DNA of 64,000 nucleotides from positions 106,701 to 170,700 of the forward strand of contig JBBHKE010003005.1 in NCBI GenBank assembly GCA_037447655.1, given 5' to 3'. Source of the DNA: Zygnema cylindricum (lineage: Eukaryota; Streptophyta; Zygnematophyceae; Zygnematales; Zygnemataceae). Below the pieces are notes generated by a model, which saw only the letters and a program-made list of their open reading frames with translations, searched no databases and had not been told where the DNA came from. This document shows positions 22,401 through 32,293 of the stretch, piece after piece. The position numbers and the translations under genes are program-made. Within the stretch, counting starts at the first letter, position 1, and each line of letters starts with the position of its first letter.

Positions 22401-25400
22401 GATTATTAACACCGCCTCAAACATTGTCCAACAAACAAATCAATTTTTCCGTTACGCAAGTTCTGGATATTTGTATTCTAAGGATAAGAAACCAACATGG
22501 CTGGTGGCGACCTCATGGAATTGGACTGCTCAACTACCTAGCAGCAAAGTCAAGGATCAATCTAGCTGCAGTAAATACCCAAAACTCCGTGAATTTAATT
22601 TACTTCAAAGAAAAAATGTGAAATTTATTCTTTTCTGGTTTTTCTCTGCAAATGACCTTGCATTCATCTGTTTTATGTCTATTAGCACACTAATGTTGCA
22701 AAACAACACTGCTATTGTTTGACAATTCGGAATGGTTAATTTCTTTTGTAACTTTTTTTGCGATGTGTAGATACATGCTGGATCATTTCTGCTTTCACTG
22801 CTATTGAACATGCTTATTACATTGCAAACGCGGGAACACAACCTCTCCCTGAATTTCCAGCGGGGCAAATGCTTAATTGCTCAAAAATTAACTGTGCTAG
22901 AGGAGGTTGGCCGAACGAAGCTTTTGATTACGCAGCAAACACAGGTCTTTTAACATCAAAAAGTTTCACGAATGACAGTACCTGCAAATTGGTCAATGTA
23001 AGTCAATGTTTATGTTTTCCAAATTTCCTCTTTCATGTTCTTTCTCCTGTCTCCTTCAATTTTGAGGGTTTCCTTGTATGTATTTTTCTCTCGCTTTCCT
23101 TTTTTTTCTTCAGTGTTTAAATGAGATATCTTGCGACCACATGATTTATGTCTATGCTTCTAAACATCTTCCACGTACTCCGTGTCTACTCTCTTTTTTC
23201 TTTATTGCTCTTTATGATCTTTCACATAATTGGTTTTCCCTATCTGCTCACTTTTCTTCAGCGTTTAATTTCTGTGCCCTGTAATTACTTTTTTTTTTAT
23301 TCTTCAAGTAATTCTAAAGCATTTAATCCATTTTTTCAACGCTTAAATTAAGTACCCTGTGATTACTTTTTGAAAATTCTTCGCATCCTTATACAACATA
23401 ACATTCGTGGTCTGACGATTTTGCAGAAATTAAACGGAATACAAATTTTATCGTATGATAGGATTCGAATGAATGGCTGGAGTGGCCTCTTACTGGCACT
23501 TCAACAGCAGCCATCTGTGGTGGCTATCGAGGCCAGCTCCTATGCTTTCGTCAATTACAACCCTGAATTAGTGAGCACTTGTACCAAGTTTTAAGTTTTT
23601 TACAATCTACCGTTTGGGAAATTCTAACGATGGGAAACCAACTTGAAATCGTTGCTGCAAAATATATTAGCTGCGGTTAGAGTTATTGGGCTATCCTTAG
23701 ATGTTCAATGTATCAAATTTTATGGGACTGTTGTGTGCAATTTCTAGTAGCTAATTTCACATGGTACCCAATTACTGGTTCTAACACGCATGTGATTGGG
23801 ATTGGTGCAGGGTGTCTTTGATGACGAGACTTGCTTCTCAAATGGGGTGGACCATGCGGTGTTAGTCGTTGGTTATGATTTGACAGCTGAGACGCCATAT
23901 TGGCTCATTCAAAATTCATGGGGAACCACTTGGGGTGATAAAGGATACATCCGTCGTAAAATATCAAGTGGTTATGGGATTTGCGGAATCAATACTCAAC
24001 CAGCTATCATACCAATAATAATGCCCAAAGGCAAGTTCGGTAAAAGACGTATATTCTGCTCAAATTTTTTGTGACTCAAAAAGGATATGTAGGAGCAGCT
24101 GGCTATCTTCATAGATGCTAGTTTGTGAATTAGATGAATTATCATAATGTGGGATCGATATATACCGTGAGTTAGTGAAGTCAACGTGCTGATCTGTACG
24201 CTTTTTTTAATATTTTTTCCTTTTGGGACATTTCAGCTGGTGATCTCTGCAACGTCAAAATTTTTGCACAAATACAACAGAATGCTTCTATTGGTCCTGG
24301 AAGCATGAACCCATGTGGCAATGGTTTATGTACTTCAAACAGCAAATCATATACCTGTAAATGTATGGATCAGTTTGTAGCTGTGAAAAACACGGACGGA
24401 ACACAAACTTGCGCTCCAGGTGAGAAACATTTTGTATTTTTAGACTTTGTTTTCAAGCATGTTGAAATTCTTTGTTTTGTAACTAAAATGAAATGTTTTT
24501 ACATTCTAAGATTTTTTTCAATGGGCAAGACTGATTAAAAACCATATAGTACGGAATGTGTGTGCACATTGGTGTATATGTCCAGTTTTAAAAGCATCGG
24601 CTAAAATGTTTGAAATTCTGCATATATTTTGGTGGATTTGGAAACGCATTTGTTCTTCTTTTTTGGTTTTTTTGGTTATACAGTACCGCACAATGCACGT
24701 TGTTTATTGGAAATGATTGCACTGTTGATAGTGGAACACAATCTAAAGGTCACGCTAACTCATGAACAATCCTCCATATTCCATATAGCTCTTTTTCCAG
24801 ATCGATCACCCTTTAGTTTTTTGGTGGCGTGGACTTGCTTTGTTTAAAACGTAACTTGTCAATTGTATTCAAGTGGTTCAAGATTTTAAATGGCCTCGAC
24901 TCTTTTTTTGTTTTGTCTAGCCTCTCCATGTACCTTCACATCGCGCAATCCTTGTGGAATGGGAACTTGCGTGGACTCTAAGGACAAACCGGGAACATAC
25001 GCCTGCGTTTGTTTGATTGGATATGCCGCCGATGATTCAGACGGTTCTCTCTCATGTGTTCCAGGTGGGTTCTGTTTACATTCGTCTTATTGCACGAATT
25101 TGCTTAGAAATTTGAATCAAATACGAGTGTGATCATTTACCTATTCATTCATCTCTAAGTAGAGAACCAAATTCGATCAAAATTTGTACAGATCCAACCC
25201 ATGAGGGCACAAAGTTCCAGTGCAGATACTTTAAAAGTCTTGCGACATTTATGATTTCGAAACATTATATGAATTAAGTTTAATCGGGGGTTCAACACCA
25301 ATGTACATTTCACAAACTCTGTTCCTTCAATATATCACATAATTTATTGAGCTAAGGAAATCCGTAAGCAAAGTCATATATACATACATCCATGTCGATA

Positions 25401-27337
25401 CACGTTGTTAAAAATGATATTGAAGAAACATTTCATATGTTTAATCAATGCCACATGTAAAACCATAACGTAAATTTGTAGCAATGCTAACGTGAAACAC
25501 TTTCTTGGTAATTAAAAGGGTATTGTAAGTTTTTGTTGATGTCCACCAATGTTTTCACTTCAACCTTGTTTTTCTCTTCATGGTTTATTTTTTTTCCAGC
25601 CGCCGCTATGGTAGGGGCAAAGGAATATGTTGTGCCAGTTGGTGGATCTATTTCTTGCTCGACTATCTTCACCACATATGGCATCTCACAACAAAGCTTT
25701 CTAGGACAAAACAAGGTTTTATTTCTATCACTTTTAATGCCCTGTTGTTTGGCGTATTTGCAGTCAAACCCTTGGTTTTGCTCTTCAATGAATGGAGCAA
25801 TCATCATACTGTTTTGGAAAGGAAGGGTGTGATGGCAAGGGCCCTTCTTTTGCATACATGTATGGTATAATGTTGGCCTAATACCATTAGGGACATGCAT
25901 TTGGGTTGAGCTCCAGAACTTGAATTGCAGCCAGCTTCTCCCAAAAGGAGCCAAAGTTAATGTAACCAACTCCATAGAATGTTCCCTAATTTATTCAGCG
26001 GAAGAGGTAAGCTTACGTTCTTGTGAACCATTCAAGTTTTTTTTATTCAATTTGATTTACACGGGCTTGGATATTTCGAGCTTTTATGCAACCCTTTTTT
26101 TCTTGCTAGAGTGATTTGAGCTATTGGCCCCATTATTATGGTCTTCTAGAATAGCAATTCCATTTGAGTACTTAATTACTGTAAATAGCTGATCAATGCA
26201 AAATCGGGCTTTCCAGGGCGATACATGTGATTCCATAAAGTTTACATTACAACTCAAGCATAACTTCGACCTCGATGGCCCAGATTCTCCAAATCCGAGC
26301 TTGAACTGCTCAAATTTGAAACCATACCAACAGGTGGTTTTCGAATACCTTAACCCTACATTTCAAAATATGGATAGATGAATGGACATAAATAGAAAGT
26401 GCGATGTAATTTCCCTTAATTTCGGACGAGTTTGTATACTCTTGTGTTAACATCGTCATGTCGCTTAGACTTCCTAAATTACTAAACTTGTTGCTGTATG
26501 CGTTTGGAAATAAATCCATTTTTGTAGATATGCATTTCAAAGGGAGATGTACCATTTCGTGGACCCTGTACCCGTCCATACAGCATTAAGCGGGGGGAAA
26601 CGTGCCCAACTATTATTCGTGAATACATGGATGGAAACGCGACAAAATTTTATTCCCTAAACCCTGGTGTGTACTGTGGTCGTATCCTGGAATATTCTCA
26701 CAATGACAATACCTTTCAGCAAGAGGTGAGAATAATTCCAATACATTAACATTCATCCGACTTTTTAATGTCCAATCCATAACAAATATCCGTTCTTTCA
26801 ACACGTACAAATTTCATTAATTGCCTTTTGAATACTGGCTGACACACGGTTTTCCTCATTCATACTTGCGATTTGTATGTGTATTAGATACTATCGTTCG
26901 TGATTAGGCATGACAGATTAGTATTATGGATGCAAGAATAATGTGGTCTTGGCAATCTCTTTATCTCTTAATATCTTTAAATATTTAGGCCTTTGTGGTT
27001 GCCATCTATCTTTAAAATAGGGTTTGTAATTTCTACTACAGAATAATGTTCACAATGGGTGTTGTATCTCTCGTGCCTCCAGGTTTGCTTAGACAGTGTA
27101 GACCTTGGAGGTGCAATAGCAGGATGCAGCGGGACAGCGGTCACATTGGCAACCTCACACAATTGTGCCATTTTGAGCACCAATTACTTCAAAGATGATC
27201 CTAAGACAAAAATAAAACCTGCATCCTTTCTCACTTTAAATAAGTTCGCATGTCAAAACTCTGCACTTAACACTATTCGTGCAAAGGCCAAAAGAGCCAG
27301 TGTAACTCCCAAAATTTGTACTCCAAAACTGAGATGA
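16363..27337 (+). CDS. Copy B: LRR - EGF - papain-like cysteine peptidase - EGF x2 - LysM gene (5' incomplete)
   Basis: Exons visible: 16363-16434, 17136-17207, 17992-18063, 18778-18849, 19471-19542, 20789-20860, 21352-21707, 22386-22570, 22771-22997, 23427-23570, 23811-24030, 24237-24419, 24921-25064, 25600-25715, 25917-26006, 26217-26333, 26528-26725 and 27083-27337 (stop TGA). Together they encode about 890 residues. Introns are GT-AG except one GC-AG (24031). Exon phases agree throughout except at 22386-22570, which is 185 nt against 186 in copy A and so shifts the frame. The protein would be secreted or on the cell surface, with LRRs for recognition, a C1A protease, disulfide-rich EGF modules and a LysM tail for chitin- or peptidoglycan-like glycans. 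No start codon, signal peptide or promoter was located. Either this is a recently broken gene or the deletion is a sequence error. Function is inferred from domains only. Confidence 0.85.
17136..17207 (+). CDS. Copy B LRR exon 2
   Basis: The 72-nt exon lies between GTCACAG and GTAAGT and encodes LYLGYNKLSGSIPSSI and the rest of one repeat. Confidence 0.9.
17824..17860 (+). pseudogene. Copy B LRR exon relic
   Basis: A conserved G-rich intron end and GTCACAG are followed by only a few LRR-like codons (about TGGTTGGATTTAACAACTT) before homology is lost. There is no donor. Skipping it leaves the frame intact because LRR exons are 72 nt. Confidence 0.5.
17992..18063 (+). CDS. Copy B LRR exon 3
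   Basis: The 72-nt exon lies between GTCACAG and GTAAGA. The repeat starts LDIASNQLSGGIPSSI. Confidence 0.9.
18778..18849 (+). CDS. Copy B LRR exon 4
   Basis: The 72-nt exon lies between GTCACAG and GTAAGA. The repeat starts LYLSQNKLNGSIPSSI. It is the counterpart of copy A 495-566. Confidence 0.9.
19471..19542 (+). CDS. Copy B LRR exon 5
   Basis: The 72-nt exon lies between TTCCACAG and a weaker donor GTAATA. The repeat starts LYLWSNQLSGSIPSSI. Confidence 0.85.
20066..20088 (+). pseudogene. Copy B relic of a deleted LRR exon
   Basis: Only the exon tail CTGACATTCCTCCGATACTT followed by GTAAGAAG remains. The equivalent in copy A (1763-1834) is complete, so copy B lost one repeat by an internal deletion. 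Confidence 0.6.
20789..20860 (+). CDS. Copy B LRR exon 6
   Basis: The 72-nt exon lies between GTCACAG and GTAAGA. The repeat starts LILSGNRLIGSIPPSI. Confidence 0.9.
21352..21707 (+). CDS. Copy B last LRR and EGF-like exon
   Basis: The exon is 356 nt between TTGTGCAG and GTAAGTC. A closing LRR (LNLGDNLLSSLIAFPLDSW) leads into about 80 Cys-rich residues. These end in an EGF-like pattern CGGHGTC ... CICDADYS ... C. This links the LRR domain to the peptidase. Confidence 0.85.
22386..22570 (+). CDS. Copy B peptidase exon 1, with 1-nt deletion
   Basis: The exon is 185 nt. Its 3' two thirds encode the start of the mature peptidase, ending SKVKDQSSC, with the oxyanion-hole Gln at 22558-22560, in frame with the next exon. 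Its 5' third is in frame with the previous exon. The two frames differ because one A is missing in the AACAAACAAAT stretch near 22430-22440 relative to copy A. No alternative acceptor in the exon restores the frame. Confidence 0.8.
22771..22997 (+). CDS. Copy B catalytic Cys exon
   Basis: The exon is 227 nt between GTGTAG and GTAAGTC. It starts with NTCWIISAFTAIEHAYYIAN, matching the papain CWAFS motif. The nucleophile Cys codon is 22776-22778. The LNCS ... CARGGWPNEAFDY segment corresponds to the papain DC ... GCNGG region. Confidence 0.9.
23427..23570 (+). CDS. Copy B peptidase exon 3
   Basis: The exon is 144 nt, phase 0-0, between TTTTGCAG and GTGAGC. It contains GLLLALQQQPSVVAIEASSY, the conserved QPVSVAI-type strand of C1A peptidases. 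Confidence 0.85.
23811..24030 (+). CDS. Copy B catalytic His and Asn exon
   Basis: The exon is 220 nt. VDHAVLVVGYD contains the catalytic His (23853-23855) and IQNSWGTTWGDKGYI the catalytic Asn (23913-23915). The domain ends with GICGINTQPAIIP. The donor is GCAAGT after AAG, where copy A has GTAAGT. Confidence 0.9.
24237..24419 (+). CDS. Copy B EGF-like domain 1 after the peptidase
   Basis: The exon is 183 nt, phase 1-1, between TTTCAG and GTGAG. Six Cys in an EGF-like layout: NPCGNGLC, CKC, TCAP. Confidence 0.85.
24921..25064 (+). CDS. Copy B EGF-like domain 2
   Basis: The exon is 144 nt, phase 1-1, between TTGTCTAG and GTGGGT. It has the pattern PCTFTSRNPCGMGTC, YACVC, LSCVP. It is absent from copy A. 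Confidence 0.85.
25600..25715 (+). CDS. Copy B LysM 1, first part
   Basis: After TTTTCCAG the exon encodes KEYVVPVGGSISCSTIF, then TYGISQQSFLGQNK, a LysM-like pattern. The donor GTTTTATT is weak, so the 3' boundary is the least certain in the gene. Confidence 0.6.
25917..26006 (+). CDS. Copy B LysM 1 end and start of LysM 2
   Basis: The exon is 90 nt, phase 0-0, between CTCCAG and GTAAGC. NLNCSQLLPKGAKVNV closes LysM 1. ECSLIYSAEE opens LysM 2. Confidence 0.65.
26217..26333 (+). CDS. Copy B LysM 2
   Basis: The exon is 117 nt, phase 0-0. GDTCDSIK near the start and NPSLNCSNLKPYQQ at the end are classical LysM signatures (GDTC..I, NP.LNC..L..GQ). Confidence 0.85.
26528..26725 (+). CDS. Copy B LysM 3
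   Basis: The exon is 198 nt, phase 0-0, between TTTGTAG and GTGAGA. It closes LysM 2 with ICI and then encodes YSIKRGETCPTIIREYM, then FYSLNPGVYC, a clear LysM. Confidence 0.85.
27083..27337 (+). CDS. Copy B last exon: end of LysM 3 and a probable LysM 4
   Basis: The exon is 255 nt, phase 0, and ends in TGA. VCLD closes LysM 3. HNCAILSTNYF, then FLTLNKFACQN and VTPKICTP look like a degenerate fourth LysM. The C-terminus is basic. Confidence 0.8.
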   Translation, partial: VCLDSVDLGGAIAGCSGTAVTLATSHNCAILSTNYFKDDPKTKIKPASFLTLNKFACQNSALNTIRAKAKRASVTPKICTPKLR

Positions 27338-28487
27338 GAGAGTATACGGCAAGCTTAGGTCAAATGTGACAAAAAGAAAATTGACTTCTTCCAGATTCTG
27401 TTGAAAGATGTTCTTTAAAGGTACTTTTTAGTTTTCTAGTCACGTATTTTTTTGCCAACTTGGGTACCTTATCTACTTCAAGCAAGACATTTTGCTGAAA
27501 AGTTGTAAGAGTACTTTTATTACTTCTTCATAGTTTTGTAGTGGATGACGCTTTTGCGAATTCCAATATCTTACTAACTTCAGTATGAATTCGTAAAACA
27601 GTTTTGTAGAGGTCTAAAATTGATTTTACAACCGCTTTGTAATTTGAGTCACTTGTAATTTTTTGAATATCGGTACCATAATTCTTTGAAGTATGAATGT
27701 TAAGGCCAATATTGATGATTATATGACTTATTATTGCTTCCGCATAATTTTTGAGTGATTACCTCTATGCGAATTGGATTTCTTGTTTTACTTTTAGAAG
27801 GAAAGTATAAATCATTGCTAAGACTTCAAGGCTTATTTAATAGCTACTTCATAATTTTTGAGTCACTTCCGCATTTGCAATTTTTATTTCCTTATTCATT
27901 TCAAGCATAAATATGTAGAACAATGATAAAAAAATTGAAGTCTTTTTCATTGCTTCTTATAGTTTTCCACAAAATGTTGTATGTTGTATGCCAGATTTAT
28001 AAAAGTATACCTAGCGTATCTTCAGTACATAATGATAAATAGTATTAAATAAAATAAATGATAAAAATTAATAACTAACAATAAAAAAATTGAAACAATG
28101 ATTAATAATATGAAATAACGTTCAATGAAAATAACAAAAAATACATATACAAATAACACTGTGGAAATAGTGATTGAAAAACATTCATGAACAAATAGTA
28201 ATAAAAAATAATATTTATTCCATTATCTGAAAGTGTAAAGATAGAAAAAAATGATAATTCAAAAAAGGGATTTCTTAGAGGATCTAAAGAATACAAGTCC
28301 ATAGATAGTTTTTTCCATTTAAAAATTTAGAAAATGTAGATGGGAGGGAAAGGGTGGATAAAACGCGTCGAAGAAAAAGATCAGTCATCAGGCAAATCGA
28401 AAAACAAAGCATGATAATGGCAGCTCCAGACGGGACTCGAAATCCGGAAGGAAATTAATCATGAGATCAGGATTAAGCGTCATCTCA
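27338..28487. other. 3' flank of copy B, AT-rich
   Basis: No exon is recognised. From about 28000 the sequence becomes AT-rich with AATAATAAA-type words like the LRR introns, but no LRR exon follows. A segment near 28395-28470 contains a minus-strand GATTTCGAGTCCC that resembles a Pol III B box. Confidence 0.5.
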
Positions 28488-28488
28488 A

Positions 28489-28560
28489 GGAGAGGGGAGA
28501 GAGAGAGAAGCGAGAGAAGAGAGAGAGAGAGAGAAGCGAGAGAAGAGAGAGAAGCGAGAG

Positions 28561-28591
<31 letters not shown>

Positions 28592-28609
28592 GGGGAGGAA
28601 GGGGCGGAA
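28489..28609. repeat. GA microsatellite
   Basis: GAGAGA runs, with GAAGCGAGAGAAGAG units recurring three times. Confidence 0.95.
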
Positions 28610-30914
28610 GTGAACAATCTTTTCCTTCTATTTTATCTTTTTTTCTTGTTTTTATGGTTATTTCTCTTATTCTTGTCATTTTCCTCCCATTAGCCTTTTC
28701 CCTCCTACTTTGTCCTTCTCCAATTTTTACTCTTTCCAATTCCTGTCATTTGTCTCCTATTTGTCTTTTTCCTCCTACTTCAATCTTTTTCATCCTTTTT
28801 TTGTCCTCCTCTTCTTGTCCCCTACCCCTCACTCTCCCCACAAATACTCTCCTCTCTAACTACGTAGCATTCTCTAACCAAAGAAACATTACTTTTCACT
28901 ACGTAACATTTTCGTGCAAATGTGCACTGGAATCGAAACGCGACTTCACACGAAAGCGGGTCACAAATTTCACACGCAAAAATCCCTACGAAATTGCATA
29001 AAGTGACGATGACGTTTCGTACCAAAAAATTGTATGAAACCAACCATCACGCGTACCATACGACTAGATGATTTATTAGAAGTTTATAAAATGTACACCA
29101 TAATTCCGCTACTAATTTTACTGTTAACCCGCTACAACGAACACTCATTTGTTATTTTGACCTCGTGTTGTCGCCTAAATACCCCAATCGCTATAATTTT
29201 TTTATATACAACAAAAAAATTGTGCGGTTTTTTTGCCGACGTCTACCAAATTCACAACTCGATATTCCAAACTCTTAAATACCAATTTATAAACAAGTTC
29301 TATCCCTTATTAATGTTACTGTAGTGGAGTTTGTTATCTAACGTGTTTCCACCCATTTTCGCGTCTCTCTAGCTCATCTTCAAACTTCTATACAAATCAC
29401 CTCGCGAGTTGATTTTAATTAAAGTTTCGTGATATGAGTGAATAGGCAGACCCCTAACACGCATCGGAGGTTTTAGACAATTTTTTTGCACTGAGTACAA
29501 TAAAAAAACCCACTGCACATTTACAACCTGTGTATACGCTTTTCCGTGAATCTTTTTCCATACAGGGGCCGTGGAGGGGTCTCGATCAACTGACACCATT
29601 TCGTCAAAAACAAAGTCCATGAAGACGTCTCTTTCTCCCTCCCTCTACCATACCCATGTCTATGTCAATAATGGTATCAATTAAAAGATCTCTCAAACAT
29701 ATTACTTTTGACCATCATTGGGAGTATTTTGATGCCAAATAGAGTGAGAAAGGACAAAAAAACAAAATTAGGAAACCATGGCATAAAGTTTTTGAATTAG
29801 TGATGTCGACACTTTCATAATTGAGCTTGACATAAAAATGTGAAAAACCCTAAACTTCTACAATGTCATAAGAAACTACTATATAGTAGATGCCAACAGC
29901 CGTCGCAATTTTGTAAAAGTCATCCATTATTGTAAGTTTTGTAGTCATCTACAATCGTCACGTATTACCCCCACGTCGACATCTGTCACAATTTAAAATA
30001 ACGATTCTATTGTGTTACATCCGAACGCTTTGAAGGTAGTACAAAATATCTTCGCTAAAACACAAAGTAATAAGACTAAGGGTGGTGCCTCTCCATGTAC
30101 TTGAAACTTAGCAAACTCACTTTGTTTTTTAGCGCAAATTTGGCAGACCCAGTTTCAGCTATCTCTATGTGTAACAACGAAATTGCTACTTAAGGGTGTG
30201 ATGATTATATATGTCAACAATGCTCGTAACGGCTAACAACGTCTAACAATCTGTGATGATGCACATGAAACTGCTTGCGACGTCGCATGTCTTTCCGTTA
30301 CATTGTAGATGTAGCGCCTTGTACTCAGCGTTGTTTCACGGAAGAAGAAGATTATCTTTGCCTTTGCGTCTTTTGTTCGATCGACAAAAAATTGGCATCG
30401 AAATCTTGAGACTTTTGCAAAAATAAACATGTACGGGACAAAAACAGACAAAAAAAAACAAATCATGTACTTCTTTTCTTTGAATGAACTCAAACAGACA
30501 AAACATAACAAATAATGTACCTTTCGCCGTTGCTTCAATTTGTTTGAAATTTTTTGGAAAAATTTACACATGCAAATACGTGTTCCTATTTGCTTTTCCA
30601 AAATAATTTGTTTTAAAACACAATCGCCCCTATATTTTAAAGAAAAAATTGAAGATGAGGTTTTTGCATGGTCATGGGTCAAAGAACACAAGATGTCAAC
30701 ATGTAGTACATCCTAAATTCAATCATGAAGCAAAATATACTTCTCTTTTTTTATAGTTTTTTGTAAGGTTGAAACTTACATGGTACGTCACTAAGTTTTA
30801 TAGGAAAACGACAAGAAAAAACCCTTACGTTAGCACATGGAGACGCACTCTAAGTTTTGGTTACATAGGAAAGTGCCTGAAGTATCAAGCGCAAATATGC
30901 GCACAAATCAAACA
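28610..30914. other. No gene seen
   Basis: The first 250 bp are pyrimidine-rich. The longest open frame (30233-30691, minus, 152 codons) has no recognisable domain and biased composition, so I do not call it a gene. Confidence 0.5.
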
Positions 30915-30919
30915 ACAAA

Positions 30920-31972
30920 TGTAGAAATTAATGGTTATTTGTTAGTATTTTCTAGGTCTAAAATGAAAGGCAAAAAAGAAGCCAAGGCAGTCTGCTTCTA
31001 ACTCCTCTCTTCAGCTCCCACACTTGTCGCAGTCACTGAAAGTAAAAGAGGAAGCTAAAGCCATGGCTGCCTATGCTACTTAAAGAGATAGAGAGACAAG
31101 TGGTAGATTTTGGTAAATTTACCAAAATATACTTGACGAACCCAAGATTTGATCCTTCTCCCTGTCGTTCATCAATTCCGAGTAGTCGATAACTTTATCC
31201 TATAGTCTAGTATCGGTGCTGAGACATATAGGGTTTGACAAATATTTAAACTATAATGCGTGAACAAATATATTTAACTATAACTATAGACATCGCGCAT
31301 GGATACAGTTTTGTAAAGTACGAAGTACAGTACGAATACGCAACGGATCTCGCGCATTTTTTCCGACAGCGAAACAAATATCACGCAACGATTTTTGACG
31401 GCTACGATTAAAAACCGATTTTGATAGGACGGCTGCAAACAACGCCGAGATCGCGGAATAAGATTTTGGCGGTTTTCGGTCACCGCCACATCAATCAACA
31501 CGTGGCACGACAACATTGGATTACGGCATCTCCGAGGATTTCACGACCAAATCCAAATATAACATGTGTCGGTTAGTTGGCCATGTGGTACAATGGCCGT
31601 ACAAAAAGTATATATGCACCTGTACCTTTCTATACGATATAGTATTTTGATTGGTGCCGTACTTCAATAGATAGTGTTTTAGTGAGAGATAGGACTTAGG
31701 AAAATTAGGAAGATAGTACCCTTTCTCCCACAAAGCCTATGAACAAAAGGTCAAGTTTGACCCTTCAAAACTTACTGCTCAAGGGAGCAAATTCATAGAT
31801 TATTTTTGCTATCGACTCAAGGGAGTCTTGCCTTCACAAGGGTGAAAGTGGTCAGAGTTTTTGTCTGCCAAGGTGGTAGTTATTCTTGATGAAACACAAA
31901 GGAGTCACGGTAATCGTAGAGGCTTCTTGCAAGCTATCTTTTCTGAGGACCTATGGAGGTCTCAAAGTTGCA
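30920..31972 (+). repeat. C1 5' LTR (1053 bp)
   Basis: It starts TGTAGAAATTAATGG and ends with the gag start region ATGGAGGTCTCAAAGTTGCA. The right boundary is fixed by comparison with the C2 3' LTR, where the target duplication follows this CA. Confidence 0.9.
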
Positions 31973-32293
31973 GGTTATAAGCTCACCCTCTAGGGTGCCC
32001 ATCTTCAATGTAACCGGCTTCATAGACTGGGAAAGTATGATGACAGAAGCTCTATGTGAGAAATGGTTTTGGGAAATAGTGAGTGGACATGTGGGGCGTC
32101 CATCAAGTCTTGGCATCCCTCTAGGGTTTGGAGAAGGCAAATTCAACAGGGAAGCAAATCCATCTCCAACAAAGGAGACAAACGAAGGGGTGGTGGTGGA
32201 CAAAAGAAAGGAGAAGGAGATGACCACACCAATAGCAAGTGGTTCGGCATTCATGTCACCTATTCCGAGGAACGAGGAGAATGATATTGATGT
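31953..32293 (+). pseudogene. C1 gag, 5' part
   Basis: Gag starts at an ATG inside the 5' LTR and continues through the primer-binding site. The protein begins MEVSKLQVISSPSRVP. It is cut after EENDID by the LTR-B insertion. Reading frames that run into the insertion are not real. Confidence 0.85.
31973..31987 (+). other. C1 primer-binding site (mutated)
   Basis: GGTTATAAGCTCACC differs at three positions from the C2 site GGTTATGGGCCCACC, which matches the anticodon arm of initiator tRNA-Met. Confidence 0.75.

Noticed and set aside
30233-30691. 152-codon minus-strand frame
   Set aside because: Composition is biased to Phe, Lys, Ile and Cys. There is no domain, and the neighbouring DNA is non-coding.
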